The notes: generated by a model from the sequence alone, not told the origin. A stretch of 14,700 nucleotides of DNA from Candidatus Dojkabacteria bacterium (GCA_020429485.1 JAGQLK010000012.1:1-14700); one strand, 5' to 3'. Shown: positions 1-7,454, numbered from the stretch's first letter. Made by a program: numbers and translations.

Positions 1-219
1 CAGAGGGTCGCGATTGCTAGAGCAATTATTCATAAACCTAAAGTACTATTTGTTGATGAGCCTACTGCATCGCTTGATCACTTTTCTTCAGCAAAAGTAA
101 CTCATATCTTAGAAGAACTTTCTAAAGAATCTCTAGTTATAACCGTAACTCATGACCATAGGATCCTTTCTAATGCTGATAGAATAATTAAAATGGAAGA
201 TGGGAAACTAATATTATGA
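1..219 (+). CDS. ABC transporter ATP-binding protein, C-terminal part (5' truncated by window)
   Basis: Reading frame 1 is open from the first base and ends at TGA 217-219, leaving the last 72 residues. The fragment begins at the Gln that normally follows the LSGGQ signature (QRVAIARA), then shows Walker B (LFVDEP), the D-loop (SLD, residues 24-26 of the fragment) and the switch His (VTHDH). These are hallmarks of an ABC nucleotide-binding domain, most like the LolD/MacB/FtsE group that energises FtsX-type permeases. Its stop overlaps the start of the permease gene as ATGA (216-219), so the two are translationally coupled and presumably form one transporter. Walker A and the true start lie outside the window. 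The family call is secure; the substrate is not visible. Confidence 0.93.
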   Translation, partial: QRVAIARAIIHKPKVLFVDEPTASLDHFSSAKVTHILEELSKESLVITVTHDHRILSNADRIIKMEDGKLIL

Positions 220-1388
220 AGCTAACGAATTCATTTACAACTTGGCTATATATAAAATGTAATCTAAACAAGGTATTACCAGTGGTATTTATAATTGCAT
301 TATCTACCCTTGCACTTATTTCAACGAAGTCTTTGACAAGTGCAATTGTAAGTGATTATTCACGACTAGGCCACTTATTCGAAAAGATTGCTTTCATTCA
401 AGTCACATCAGATAATATTGAGAATAAAAAAAATGTACTTTCATATATTGAAGAGGGTTTGAATAATAATTCTAATATTGATGAGTTTATACCTACTCAT
501 GTAGAGAAGATATCCATGTCCCCATTGGTTGGCGATGCTCAGACATGGGTATTATTTGTGGATCTAAATGACGTAAAGTCCTTAATTTTACATTTGAACC
601 TAGTCGCTGACGCAAACTACGATGATAACTTTGAACTTCTTCTTACTGATAGCCTATTAAACAATAAAGGAGTTGATGTAGGTGAAAGGATCGGTAGCGC
701 GCATGATTCAAGTGAGGAATTACAAGGTGATCTTCTATTGTCTGGGCAGCTTACTAATAATTCCGATATAGATCTCTTTATGGGAATTGGGAATTTGGCT
801 ACCAGAGAACAACAATCAGATAATACATCAGCGGGATATTTAATTCTGCTTCAGAATGATACAGATCAGTTAGCCGTACATAACTTGCTTGAAAACTTAT
901 CAAATAACGTAGATTCTACTACCCATATTGAATATGGAAGCCTCTTGTACTTTAATAATCAAATAGATGATGACTACGGAGATTTAGATAAAATGGTATG
1001 GATTATAGTATTCGTAATATCAATTGTAGTTACTTTTTCTACATCTTTACTTTATATAATTTATTTTAGTGAAAGGTTAGATGAATTTGGACTTTTACAT
1101 GCAATTGGTTACACTAAAAAATTTATTTTCTTAGAGGTCTTTAAGGAGTTATCGATAGAGATAATATTGGGTTGGTCATTGGGTGTTTTGCTCAGTGTTG
1201 CCATTAATCAATTTGTAAATACAACTATTTTTTTGCCTAAATCATTAGCAGGTTTTCCTGTCTTTGATCTGCAAAGTATTTATTATTCACTCCCAATAGT
1301 TATTTTTCTATTTCTTACTAGCTTTTTTGTAGTCAGAAAAAAATTGTACAAAATGGATCCGATAGAAATTATAGAGAGAGGTCGATGA
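216..1388 (+). CDS. FtsX/MacB-type ABC transporter permease
   Basis: This 390-aa protein has the classic architecture of the FtsX/MacB permease family: one N-terminal membrane segment (about residues 20-40), a large polar extracytoplasmic domain (about 45-258), then three membrane segments (about 260-284, 310-333 and 356-373). After the second segment comes the conserved cytoplasmic stretch with AIGYTKK, which resembles the coupling region of the family. The tail DPIEIIERGR matches the usual DPIEALR ending. The ATG lies inside the stop of the ATPase gene (ATGA), which fixes the start and indicates coupling. Such pairs export lipids, peptides or drugs, or transmit force to cell-wall hydrolases; the substrate cannot be read from the sequence. 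There is no obvious terminator in the 52 bases that follow. Confidence 0.88.
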   Translation: MKLTNSFTTWLYIKCNLNKVLPVVFIIALSTLALISTKSLTSAIVSDYSRLGHLFEKIAFIQVTSDNIENKKNVLSYIEEGLNNNSNIDEFIPTHVEKISMSPLVGDAQTWVLFVDLNDVKSLILHLNLVADANYDDNFELLLTDSLLNNKGVDVGERIGSAHDSSEELQGDLLLSGQLTNNSDIDLFMGIGNLATREQQSDNTSAGYLILLQNDTDQLAVHNLLENLSNNVDSTTHIEYGSLLYFNNQIDDDYGDLDKMVWIIVFVISIVVTFSTSLLYIIYFSERLDEFGLLHAIGYTKKFIFLEVFKELSIEIILGWSLGVLLSVAINQFVNTTIFLPKSLAGFPVFDLQSIYYSLPIVIFLFLTSFFVVRKKLYKMDPIEIIERGR

Positions 1389-1440
1389 TTTCACAGTTTT
1401 TCTAGTAATCTATGCTATTGTCAAAGATACCTATAATGAA

Positions 1441-1773
1441 TTAATCTCCATCCATCCATTCCTGCCAAGGATAGTCATATTGATAAGGAGTATCCTCTGA
1501 ATGTAATTGTCCTGCTTCTACCCAATAGGTTGTATATCCTTGCTGATCAGCCCAATAATGTCTTGCCCTCCTAAAAATATGTGAAGTATTAAGTATACAA
1601 GAAACAGTTGACCCATCTTCTAGTGTGGCTTTTGCTCTGATTCCTATCACTGTATTATCTTGCTGTTCTGACATAACGGGTTCTAATTGGTAGTGATGTA
1701 AGTTGCCCAAAAAATTTAACTGCTGTGGAAGCTCCATAGGTTTTAACTTTAAGAAGTTATCTATTTCACTCAT
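1441..1773 (-). CDS. Hypothetical protein, 110 aa
   Basis: I do not recognise this family. The product is soluble in appearance, acidic and rich in Gln, Tyr and Trp, with no membrane segment or signal peptide. Its middle (about residues 42-65) alternates polar and hydrophobic residues like a short beta-sheet domain, followed by an aromatic stretch (HYWADQQGYTTYW) and a Trp/Asp-rich tail. ATG 1773 is the first start after an in-frame TGA upstream and has no Shine-Dalgarno sequence. An extended -10 promoter at 1886-1894 on the same strand would give a leader of about 105 nt. It lies downstream of carD on the same strand but appears to have its own promoter. It faces the ABC permease tail to tail, with 52 bases between the stops. 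Confidence 0.6.
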   Translation of the reverse strand: MSEIDNFLKLKPMELPQQLNFLGNLHHYQLEPVMSEQQDNTVIGIRAKATLEDGSTVSCILNTSHIFRRARHYWADQQGYTTYWVEAGQLHSEDTPYQYDYPWQEWMDGD

Positions 1774-1829
1774 TGGGTTTTTGGCTAAAAATCAGAAAGC
1801 GTGGGGGTGACTTAGGGCATTGGGGAGCA

Positions 1830-1868
1830 TAATTAATTTTATATAGAAGTGCTACTTCCAATTAATTA
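1830..1868 (-). repeat. Inverted repeat in the leader of the 110-aa gene
   Basis: Nine-base arms TAATTAATT (1830-1838) and AATTAATTA (1860-1868) flank an inner hairpin GAAGT (1846-1850), loop GCT, ACTTC (1854-1858). In the minus-strand transcript this could fold between the promoter at 1886-1894 and the start at 1773. The outer arms are pure A/T and could arise by chance, so a function is uncertain. Confidence 0.35.
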
Positions 1869-1885
1869 ACTACTACTATAATAAA

Positions 1886-1894
1886 ATTATAGCA
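1886..1894 (-). promoter_or_regulatory. Extended -10 promoter for the 110-aa gene
   Basis: On the minus strand this reads TGCTATAAT, a perfect extended -10 (TG at 1894-1893, hexamer 1891-1886). The preceding bases match those of the carD promoter, giving a shared 12-mer TTATGCTATAAT. No good -35 is seen at 16-18 bp, as expected for an extended -10 promoter. Transcription would start near 1879. Confidence 0.55.
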
Positions 1895-1924
1895 TAAATA
1901 GTATTAACTCAGTCTATAGGAATA

Positions 1925-2413
1925 TTATTCTTCTAACGGAGAAACTTTAAACTTAGAAACAGCTTTTTCACCTAATACAGCACCGATCTCAGATTGTACG
2001 AACTTAACAATATTTTCTACATTTTTGGTGTGAGAAAAGCTTAAATTCTTACCTTCTTTGTTATGATGTTTGATAACTGCTTTATAGAGATTAAGAAGAT
2101 CTATAGCATCTTCAAATTTACCTGATTTCATCATCTCTGTTGCAATTTCAGATAAATTTGTAATTGTATCTTTATCAAGCTTAGCTCTTTTACTCAGGTT
2201 CTTTAAGCTAGCCTTAATATCTTTTTGTGATAATGGCTCTCTAACACCGAATTCTTCGGCTTTTTCAACTGGAACCGAAACAGTTACTTGAGATGTCTCA
2301 AAAGAAATCTGGTAATATTTTACAACTTCATCAGATAATTCTTCATCGTATTTTTCAGTAATTTTACCTGCACCATAAATGGGGTAAATAATTGTTTCAC
2401 CTTTTTTAAACAT
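1925..2413 (-). CDS. carD: CarD/CdnL-family RNA polymerase-binding regulator
   Basis: This 162-aa protein has the usual CarD length and layout. An N-terminal Tudor-like RNA polymerase interaction domain (about 1-60) begins FKKGETIIYPIYGAGKI, equivalent to the family's F..GD.VVYP.HGVG.I, and continues with a VPVEKAEEFGVR segment. A helical C-terminal domain (about 65-160) follows. CarD proteins bind the polymerase beta subunit and stabilise open promoter complexes, mainly at rRNA and housekeeping promoters. The product contains no Trp, so the residue that wedges into the promoter bubble in mycobacterial CarD is absent. The start is supported by GAGGAG (2419-2424) five bases before ATG and by a strong promoter 29 bases upstream. 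The gene appears monocistronic. Confidence 0.88.
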   Translation of the reverse strand: MFKKGETIIYPIYGAGKITEKYDEELSDEVVKYYQISFETSQVTVSVPVEKAEEFGVREPLSQKDIKASLKNLSKRAKLDKDTITNLSEIATEMMKSGKFEDAIDLLNLYKAVIKHHNKEGKNLSFSHTKNVENIVKFVQSEIGAVLGEKAVSKFKVSPLEE

Positions 2414-2418
2414 AATCG

Positions 2419-2424
2419 CTCCTC
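2419..2424 (-). promoter_or_regulatory. Ribosome binding site of carD
   Basis: GAGGAG on the minus strand lies five bases upstream of ATG 2413. It is the strongest Shine-Dalgarno sequence in the window and fixes the carD start; most other starts here lack one. Confidence 0.8.
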
Positions 2425-2441
2425 TTTAATTATCTATAACT

Positions 2442-2470
2442 ATTATAGCATAATTTGTTACTCATTTCGA
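2442..2470 (-). promoter_or_regulatory. carD promoter (perfect extended -10)
   Basis: The minus strand carries TGCTATAAT (2450-2442), a perfect extended -10, with TCGAAA (2470-2465, four of six matches to TTGACA) 17 bp upstream. Predicted initiation near 2435 gives a leader of about 22 nt containing the GAGGAG ribosome site. The -10 sits inside a perfect inverted repeat, CTATAA-CTA-TTATAG (2434-2448). Confidence 0.7.
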
Positions 2471-2670
2471 GCCAAACATTAGCTTGTGTGCTGTATATTA
2501 GCTGTTCACCTGGATTTCACACTAATTTAATATTTATCAATACTGGCTCATATCAATAACTATAGAGTGTAGGATAAATATTAAATATATATTCAAAGTA
2601 ATACTCCTTATATCTAGCTGTAATAGTGTTTATCCGGGTACGTTTATATATACAAATCTCTTCTATATAT
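2471..2670. other. Intergenic region between carD and the coiled-coil gene
   Basis: No coding sequence or RNA gene is recognised between these divergent genes. Two weak structures are visible: a direct repeat TATCAATA at 2535-2542 and 2551-2558 (16-bp period), and an inverted repeat GGATAAA (2572-2578) / TTTATCC (2629-2635) with a 50-base loop. Either could be chance in such AT-rich DNA. Confidence 0.3.
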
Positions 2671-2679
2671 TATTATAAC
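2671..2679 (+). promoter_or_regulatory. Candidate -10 element placing initiation at the ATG (leaderless)
   Basis: TATTATAAC contains two overlapping -10-like hexamers, TATTAT (2671-2676) and TATAAC (2674-2679). The second ends five bases before ATG 2685, so transcription would begin at or very near the start codon. No clear -35 and no Shine-Dalgarno sequence are present. Confidence 0.4.
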
Positions 2680-2684
2680 ATCTA

Positions 2685-3095
2685 ATGGCAATGAGTAGTA
2701 TCTCATCGCTCCAAAGAGAAATTACTGGTGTCAACCAAAAGGTTGATAAGCTTACTACTGCCGTATCGAAGATTTGTGATGATCTTGGAACAAGTTATGG
2801 TCGCAAAACAAATCTTAAAATCGATAAGATAGAAACAGATATTAATAAGCTTGTGTCTGATTTAGCAAGTAACAAGATATCTTCTAGGCTTAATTCTCTA
2901 GAAAACTCTTTTGAGCAGGTTACAAAGTTAATAACTGAATTTAATAGTCAGCTATATGAGTTAAAAAGGAATATGGAAAACGATAGGCGCATGCAAAAGA
3001 ATGTTCAAAAAGCATTGATAGATATATATAAGAACACCTCTCTACTTGAGTCTGTTATAGTCCCAACAGTAGATAATATTAACAGCTTCGTGTGA
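2685..3095 (+). CDS. Coiled-coil protein of unknown function, 136 aa
   Basis: I do not recognise a family. The product is almost entirely amphipathic helix: heptad-like spacing of Leu, Ile and Val runs from about residue 8 to 128, rich in Lys, Asn, Asp and Ser, with little Pro or Gly and no membrane segment. It resembles a small coiled-coil scaffold. A polar interruption around residues 31-45 (DDLGTSYGRKTNLK) may separate two helices. ATG 2685 is used here; Met3 is an alternative. Both lack a Shine-Dalgarno sequence and sit just after a -10-like element, suggesting a leaderless message. The stop is only two bases from the stop of the converging membrane-protein gene, so the two messages probably overlap at their 3' ends. 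Confidence 0.6.
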   Translation: MAMSSISSLQREITGVNQKVDKLTTAVSKICDDLGTSYGRKTNLKIDKIETDINKLVSDLASNKISSRLNSLENSFEQVTKLITEFNSQLYELKRNMENDRRMQKNVQKALIDIYKNTSLLESVIVPTVDNINSFV

Positions 3096-3097
3096 AG

Positions 3098-4249
3098 TTA
3101 GAGCCTGAATACTTTACTGATAATCCTTGAAATAAGATCATCTCCTTTTTCCATCTTGAGCCTACCTGAAATGATGAAATCCATAAACAATGAGGTAAGA
3201 CTAGCTAATCCTACTGTAAGTAGCTTGAGTCTTGGGAAAAGCAAGAATACAGAGATAAGTATTGTAGTGAAAGTAATAAATTTCATTAGCTCATCTTGAG
3301 ATGTCTTTACACTTTGTCTTAATGCTAATTTAATAACATCAGCTGTTCTGTAATCTTTGTTTCTCTCGTCTAATATTTTGGTTGCAATTTTATAGTTGAT
3401 ATATGCTTGGTAAGATAGTCTAATAATATTTCTAATTATCTCGATCATAATAGCCGCCATCACCAAAGAGATAGTAATTCCTATGTTGGAATCAATTGTT
3501 ATGCCAGGCTTCATCAAATTATAATCACCTACCTGAGCATGAAGCTCGATATTTAGTTCCGCAGGTAGGAAGAAGAGATCTGTTCGATCTATTGTAAGAA
3601 AGAAAATGAAAATAATTATTTCTAAAGAATCTTTGAAGCTTTTTGTAAATTTTTCTTGAGCTTCTTTGATCCAATTTTTAGGTTTGTTATCAGGCTTCTT
3701 AGGTCTATTAAATACTGATACTGCAAAAATCATTACTATAGTAATAACTACAGTAAACCAAAACACATCATGTTCTCTACCATAGGATTTATAGGCAATT
3801 AAAAGAGCTAAATATAGTAGAGTTCCCACACTAAACGCAAATATGGGCATTATGAAAAGGAATAGCTCTTTAAGGTATCTCTGGAATGTATTAAGTGCTT
3901 CCTTGAAGAAATCAGCTACTTCTATCAAATTCAAAGACCCCTCAAGCATAACGTTGATAAGATTCTGAGCTTCTTCTTTAAGCCCTACCATTACCAAAAC
4001 TCCAAGTAGTAAGAATATAACCACTATTCCTAGAAGAAATAGCCAGATAATATTGATTATTACTAGAAATACGCTCGGTGCAAATGTAGCTAGAAATACT
4101 AGTAATGCAATAACTGCAACTAAAGCAAATACTGCCCAAAAAACATACTTCTGACATCCACGACGTCTTTTTTTCTGTTTAGGTGTTTCATCCTTTGGAG
4201 GATTTAATACCTCTTCCACTAATTTTGCTGCACTTGCGCTATCTTCCAT
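3098..4249 (-). CDS. Multi-pass membrane protein of unknown function, 383 aa
   Basis: No family is recognised. The N-terminus (1-32) is cytoplasmic-looking, with a KQKKRRRG basic cluster just before the first membrane segment (about 35-57), consistent with positive-inside topology. A second hydrophobic segment follows (about 60-92). Further segments lie at about 130-153, 163-180, 210-225, 255-272 and 325-360. Between 185 and 210 is a Lys/Pro-rich cytoplasmic stretch. No catalytic motif is evident. The start overlaps the 3' end of miaA by 11 bases, so the two are cotranscribed and likely coupled; no ribosome binding site is seen. The functional link to tRNA modification is unclear and may only reflect genome compaction. 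Confidence 0.65.
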   Translation of the reverse strand: MEDSASAAKLVEEVLNPPKDETPKQKKRRRGCQKYVFWAVFALVAVIALLVFLATFAPSVFLVIINIIWLFLLGIVVIFLLLGVLVMVGLKEEAQNLINVMLEGSLNLIEVADFFKEALNTFQRYLKELFLFIMPIFAFSVGTLLYLALLIAYKSYGREHDVFWFTVVITIVMIFAVSVFNRPKKPDNKPKNWIKEAQEKFTKSFKDSLEIIIFIFFLTIDRTDLFFLPAELNIELHAQVGDYNLMKPGITIDSNIGITISLVMAAIMIEIIRNIIRLSYQAYINYKIATKILDERNKDYRTADVIKLALRQSVKTSQDELMKFITFTTILISVFLLFPRLKLLTVGLASLTSLFMDFIISGRLKMEKGDDLISRIISKVFRL

Positions 4250-5192
4250 TCAAGAAATTACTAATATCAGAGCATATTTTATCAATTTCAGCGTTAAAAA
4301 CGTAGTAATTAAGTTTATAATTTCTCCCATCACCCTCAAACCATACAGCTTGCCTCTTAGCATAATTCCTATGAGACTGCTTCAGTTTTTCTATCATCTC
4401 TGTGTATGAAATATCGCCATTCATATATTCAACCATTTGCTTATATCCTAACCCATTTATCTGCTCAGTTTCAGCATAGCCATTTTCCATTAGCCACTGT
4501 ACTTCTGTTTGCAACCCTAGATCAATAAGCCTATCTACCCTTTGATTAATGGTCGCATATAATTCATCCTTATCATACTTGGGATAAATGAAAAAAACTT
4601 CGAACTTACTGTCTTCTCTTTTTGGCGCCTTTCTACCTTCAATAATCCTTATTAATCTTCTAGGATTGTTCACATCACTGTTATTCAATTTATTATATGT
4701 TTCTGGATTTGCTTTCTTTGCAATAGTTTTTAATTGTTCGACAGGCATTTCACTGTACTTGCTTCTTGTTGTTAAATCAGGAGGAGTATTAATTGTGTAA
4801 TTATTAATCACTGCATCTATGTATAATCCAGTTCCACCAACTAGTATTGGTACTTTACCATCTGAATTAATGTCAGTAATTAATTTGTCAGCAAATCTTT
4901 TATAGTCGGATAATGTGTATCCTTGTCCTGGTTTTACTAGATCAAATCCCCAAGCAACCACGCCACTATTTTCAATATCATAACCTTGGTATTCTATACG
5001 TAGTTGGTCATCAATTGGTTCTATTACACCTTTATTGGTACCAATATCCATATATTTGTATATCTGTCTAGAATCAGCATTAATTAATTCCCCCCCAAAT
5101 CTTTTCGCAATATCTATAGCAACAGAGGTCTTACCAGATGCAGTAGGCCCAGCAACAACTAATAGCTTTATTTTTTCTGTGAATTTAGCCAT
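4239..5192 (-). CDS. miaA: tRNA dimethylallyltransferase MiaA
   Basis: MiaA transfers a dimethylallyl group to N6 of adenosine 37 in tRNAs reading codons that begin with U. The 317-aa product has normal length and the family's motifs: the P-loop GPTASGKT (residues 15-22), DSRQIYKYMDIGTNK with the catalytic Asp and tRNA-contacting residues (about 40-54), LVGGTGLYIDAVI (about 117-129), NPRRLIRIIE (about 176-185) and the C-terminal RNYAKRQAVWF (about 275-285). ATG 5192 is the only plausible start before the P-loop. A -10-like CATAAT ends five bases upstream, suggesting a leaderless transcript. The gene is transcribed divergently from the MFS pair across only 23 bp and overlaps the membrane-protein gene downstream by 11 bases. 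Confidence 0.95.
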   Translation of the reverse strand: MAKFTEKIKLLVVAGPTASGKTSVAIDIAKRFGGELINADSRQIYKYMDIGTNKGVIEPIDDQLRIEYQGYDIENSGVVAWGFDLVKPGQGYTLSDYKRFADKLITDINSDGKVPILVGGTGLYIDAVINNYTINTPPDLTTRSKYSEMPVEQLKTIAKKANPETYNKLNNSDVNNPRRLIRIIEGRKAPKREDSKFEVFFIYPKYDKDELYATINQRVDRLIDLGLQTEVQWLMENGYAETEQINGLGYKQMVEYMNGDISYTEMIEKLKQSHRNYAKRQAVWFEGDGRNYKLNYYVFNAEIDKICSDISNFLNGR

Positions 5193-5196
5193 AATT

Positions 5197-5203
5197 TATT
5201 ATG
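5197..5203. promoter_or_regulatory. Candidate bidirectional -10 element between miaA and the MFS genes
   Basis: TATTATG can be read as TATTAT (5197-5202) on the plus strand towards the MFS genes and as CATAAT (5203-5198) on the minus strand towards miaA. Both match five of six consensus bases and both sit at workable distances from the ATGs (13 and 5 bases). The whole gap is 23 bp, so any -35 elements would lie inside the opposite gene; none is convincing. Confidence 0.4.
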
Positions 5204-5215
5204 CATCAAATTTAA

Positions 5216-6337
5216 ATGAAAAATAAGCTTTTAATATTTACTTCAAATTACAGTCTATTTCAAATTGGCTTTGAGATGATCAATTTGTATGGTGTTGTAT
5301 ATTTCTACCAATCATTCGACAATTCAATTGTAATAGCACTTGGGTCAATAATTTTACTACAGCTTGGATATTTATCAACCCTGCTCGTAATAGTTAATCT
5401 ACTTGGTAGACTTGGTACTAGGGTTTCAATGATGATCGGATCAATATTATTCTTCTTTTCTTTTTTTCCACTCGTCAAATTAGAAACTGATAAAGATATT
5501 GTTTGGATTGTATGTTGGATATTAATAAGTATGTTTGCCAAAGCATTTCATCACTTGCCCTTTTATTATTATGTGAGTATATTCACCGATAGTAAAAGCA
5601 GAGGAGCTGAGATGGGTATAGTTAACGCTATTAGTGTGTTTTTTGAAGCCCTAGCGCCAATACTAGGTGGCTTTACGCTACAAAGATATGGGATTTCATC
5701 ATTAGCAATGGTTAGCCTTGTAATTTTCGGACTTTCAATAATCCCGCTATTTTTCCTAGATAACTATCACTTCAAACCTAGTACAAGTATTAGAAAAATC
5801 ATGAAACTACATTCGGCAAAGCAACTAGTCCGGCTTCATGTAGTCAACGAGTTACAAGCTAATAGTAATATAGCCTGGTATATATATGTATTTATCCTAA
5901 TTGGAGCTAACTTTACGAAATTAGGAACTATATTCACAATCGTTATTATAATTTCAGCAATTATCAGTTATTCGGTAGGTAAGTTTTTAGATCATCACAA
6001 CAGAAGAAAAATAATGCATATGGAAGGATTTATTTCGGCATTAGCATGGCTCTTGAGGGCTATAACTACAACTTTTGGAATGGTAATTATTACTGACACT
6101 ATTTTCAAGGTTAATAGATACATCAAAGATGAGTTAGTTGATGTGCTTAACTTAGATTTACTTACCCATGAAGGACATAGTGAAATTATTGATGACGTGA
6201 TTTTATTGAGGCAAGTAGCAGTGAATATAGCAATTATTCTTTCACTCAGTGTATCGTTATTACTGGTATACTATTTTGGATTTGAAGTAGCTTTCTTCTT
6301 CTCTGCTTTTGCGTCTTTGTTTTTCTTGATAGTTTGA
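5216..6337 (+). CDS. MFS-like membrane transporter, first of a tandem pair
   Basis: This 373-aa hydrophobic protein with about 11-12 membrane segments resembles the major facilitator superfamily. Supporting features are a basic loop after the second segment (LLGRLGTRVS), a segment like the MFS fifth helix (GAEMGIVNAISVFFEALAPILGG, shown in part: EALAPILGG), and a central cytoplasmic loop around residues 180-200 (FKPSTSIRKI). The second half has the matching loop GKFLDHHNRRKIM. The family call is by overall pattern rather than a diagnostic motif, and the substrate is unknown. ATG 5216 aligns with the first Met of the paralogue downstream, which supports the start. The stop is separated from the next ATG by a single base (TGA-T-ATG), so the pair forms an operon. 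No Shine-Dalgarno sequence is visible. Confidence 0.72.
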   Translation: MKNKLLIFTSNYSLFQIGFEMINLYGVVYFYQSFDNSIVIALGSIILLQLGYLSTLLVIVNLLGRLGTRVSMMIGSILFFFSFFPLVKLETDKDIVWIVCWILISMFAKAFHHLPFYYYVSIFTDSKSRGAEMGIVNAISVFFEALAPILGGFTLQRYGISSLAMVSLVIFGLSIIPLFFLDNYHFKPSTSIRKIMKLHSAKQLVRLHVVNELQANSNIAWYIYVFILIGANFTKLGTIFTIVIIISAIISYSVGKFLDHHNRRKIMHMEGFISALAWLLRAITTTFGMVIITDTIFKVNRYIKDELVDVLNLDLLTHEGHSEIIDDVILLRQVAVNIAIILSLSVSLLLVYYFGFEVAFFFSAFASLFFLIV

Positions 6338-6338
6338 T

Positions 6339-7454
6339 ATGAATAAACAGTTTGTATATTTTTCAATCAGTAGAACTTTTAATGGAGCTGTTACACACTC
6401 CTTGCTAGTGTTTGGCCTGCTACATTTCTACAAAATAATGAATGATTCTGTTTATGCTGCCGTCGGCATTTATGTGCTTTTATATTTAGGTCATGCTCTT
6501 TCAGCACCATTTTTTGCCAAAATAATAGCCAAAATCACAACAAAAACTTCTATTCTACTAGGTTCTTTTCTAATTATTGTTTCTAACATACCACTTATCT
6601 ACCTAGAATCTAATAAGAGCCTGATATTTGTTTGGTTAATACTTTATATCTCAGCTAAAAACTTCTATTTTACTCCTTATCATTATTATGTAAGCCGTCT
6701 TACTACAAACAAACACAGAGGAAAAGAAATCGGATTTATTAGAGCTCTGTTTCTACTTTCTTCTGGAATATCGCCATTAGCTGTGGGTATTGTATCAGAG
6801 GAATATGGACTGGCTGGAATGGCAATTTTATTTATCATATTAATGATTGCTTCACTAGTCCCATTGACTGCGTTAGATAATTACAAGTTCACTTTTACTG
6901 GACAGTTTAGAAATTTACTGAGTATGAAAACTTTCCAGAAATTAACTAAATTACTTAGTATTACTGGATTAGAGAATGGTATAAATAGATTCTGGTATTT
7001 GTATATATTTCTTATCCTTGGAGAAAGTTTTAGTTTTACAGGTACATTACTCACAATAGTAGTAATAATCGGAGCTATAAGCAGCGTTGTTCTAGGTAAG
7101 ATAATGGATAATAATAACAGAAAAACTTTCCTTCACTTTTCTGGTTACACAAACGCTATAGCATGGGTAATGCGTTTTATTGTTTCGAGTGTCAGTGGCA
7201 TATTCATAGCCGAGATTTTTTACAAGCTTAGCTCTTATCTAAAAGATGAGTCGATGGAAACAATAAATTACGATATGATAAATCATACTAACCACGAAGA
7301 TATTCTTGATGAATTGGTAATATTTAGGGAAGTTGTTGTAAATGTAGCATTAGGATTGTCACTTATGATGGGATTGATAATCTTTGAGTTCGCAGGTATA
7401 AAAGCTACATTTATCTATTCCGCGTTTATGTCACTTCTTTTTACAAGATTCTAA
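6339..7454 (+). CDS. MFS-like membrane transporter, second of a tandem pair
   Basis: This 371-aa protein is a paralogue of the preceding gene and aligns along its whole length with few gaps. Shared landmarks are HYYVS near residue 110, the LDNY element before the central loop, GKxxDxxNRR/K in the second half, and the segment with YxKDE followed by HxEIxD or HEDIxD. The similarity is moderate, so the duplication is old and the copies may have different substrates or work as a pair. The start lies one base after the first copy's stop, so translation is probably by reinitiation. The TAA stop (7452-7454) overlaps the TAG stop of the converging EamA gene within the four bases CTAA (7451-7454). Confidence 0.72.
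   Translation: MNKQFVYFSISRTFNGAVTHSLLVFGLLHFYKIMNDSVYAAVGIYVLLYLGHALSAPFFAKIIAKITTKTSILLGSFLIIVSNIPLIYLESNKSLIFVWLILYISAKNFYFTPYHYYVSRLTTNKHRGKEIGFIRALFLLSSGISPLAVGIVSEEYGLAGMAILFIILMIASLVPLTALDNYKFTFTGQFRNLLSMKTFQKLTKLLSITGLENGINRFWYLYIFLILGESFSFTGTLLTIVVIIGAISSVVLGKIMDNNNRKTFLHFSGYTNAIAWVMRFIVSSVSGIFIAEIFYKLSSYLKDESMETINYDMINHTNHEDILDELVIFREVVVNVALGLSLMMGLIIFEFAGIKATFIYSAFMSLLFTRF

Noticed and set aside
1775..1825. Cluster of G-runs (GGG, GGGGG, GGG, GGGG) as a G-quadruplex
   Set aside because: Only three runs are close enough; the first is 25 bases away from the next, so a three-tetrad fold is not supported.
4588..5226. Plus-strand short open frames inside miaA
   Set aside because: They are antisense to a secure miaA and show no independent start signals or family features.
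5305..5541. Minus-strand open frame inside the first MFS gene
   Set aside because: Antisense shadow with no supporting features.
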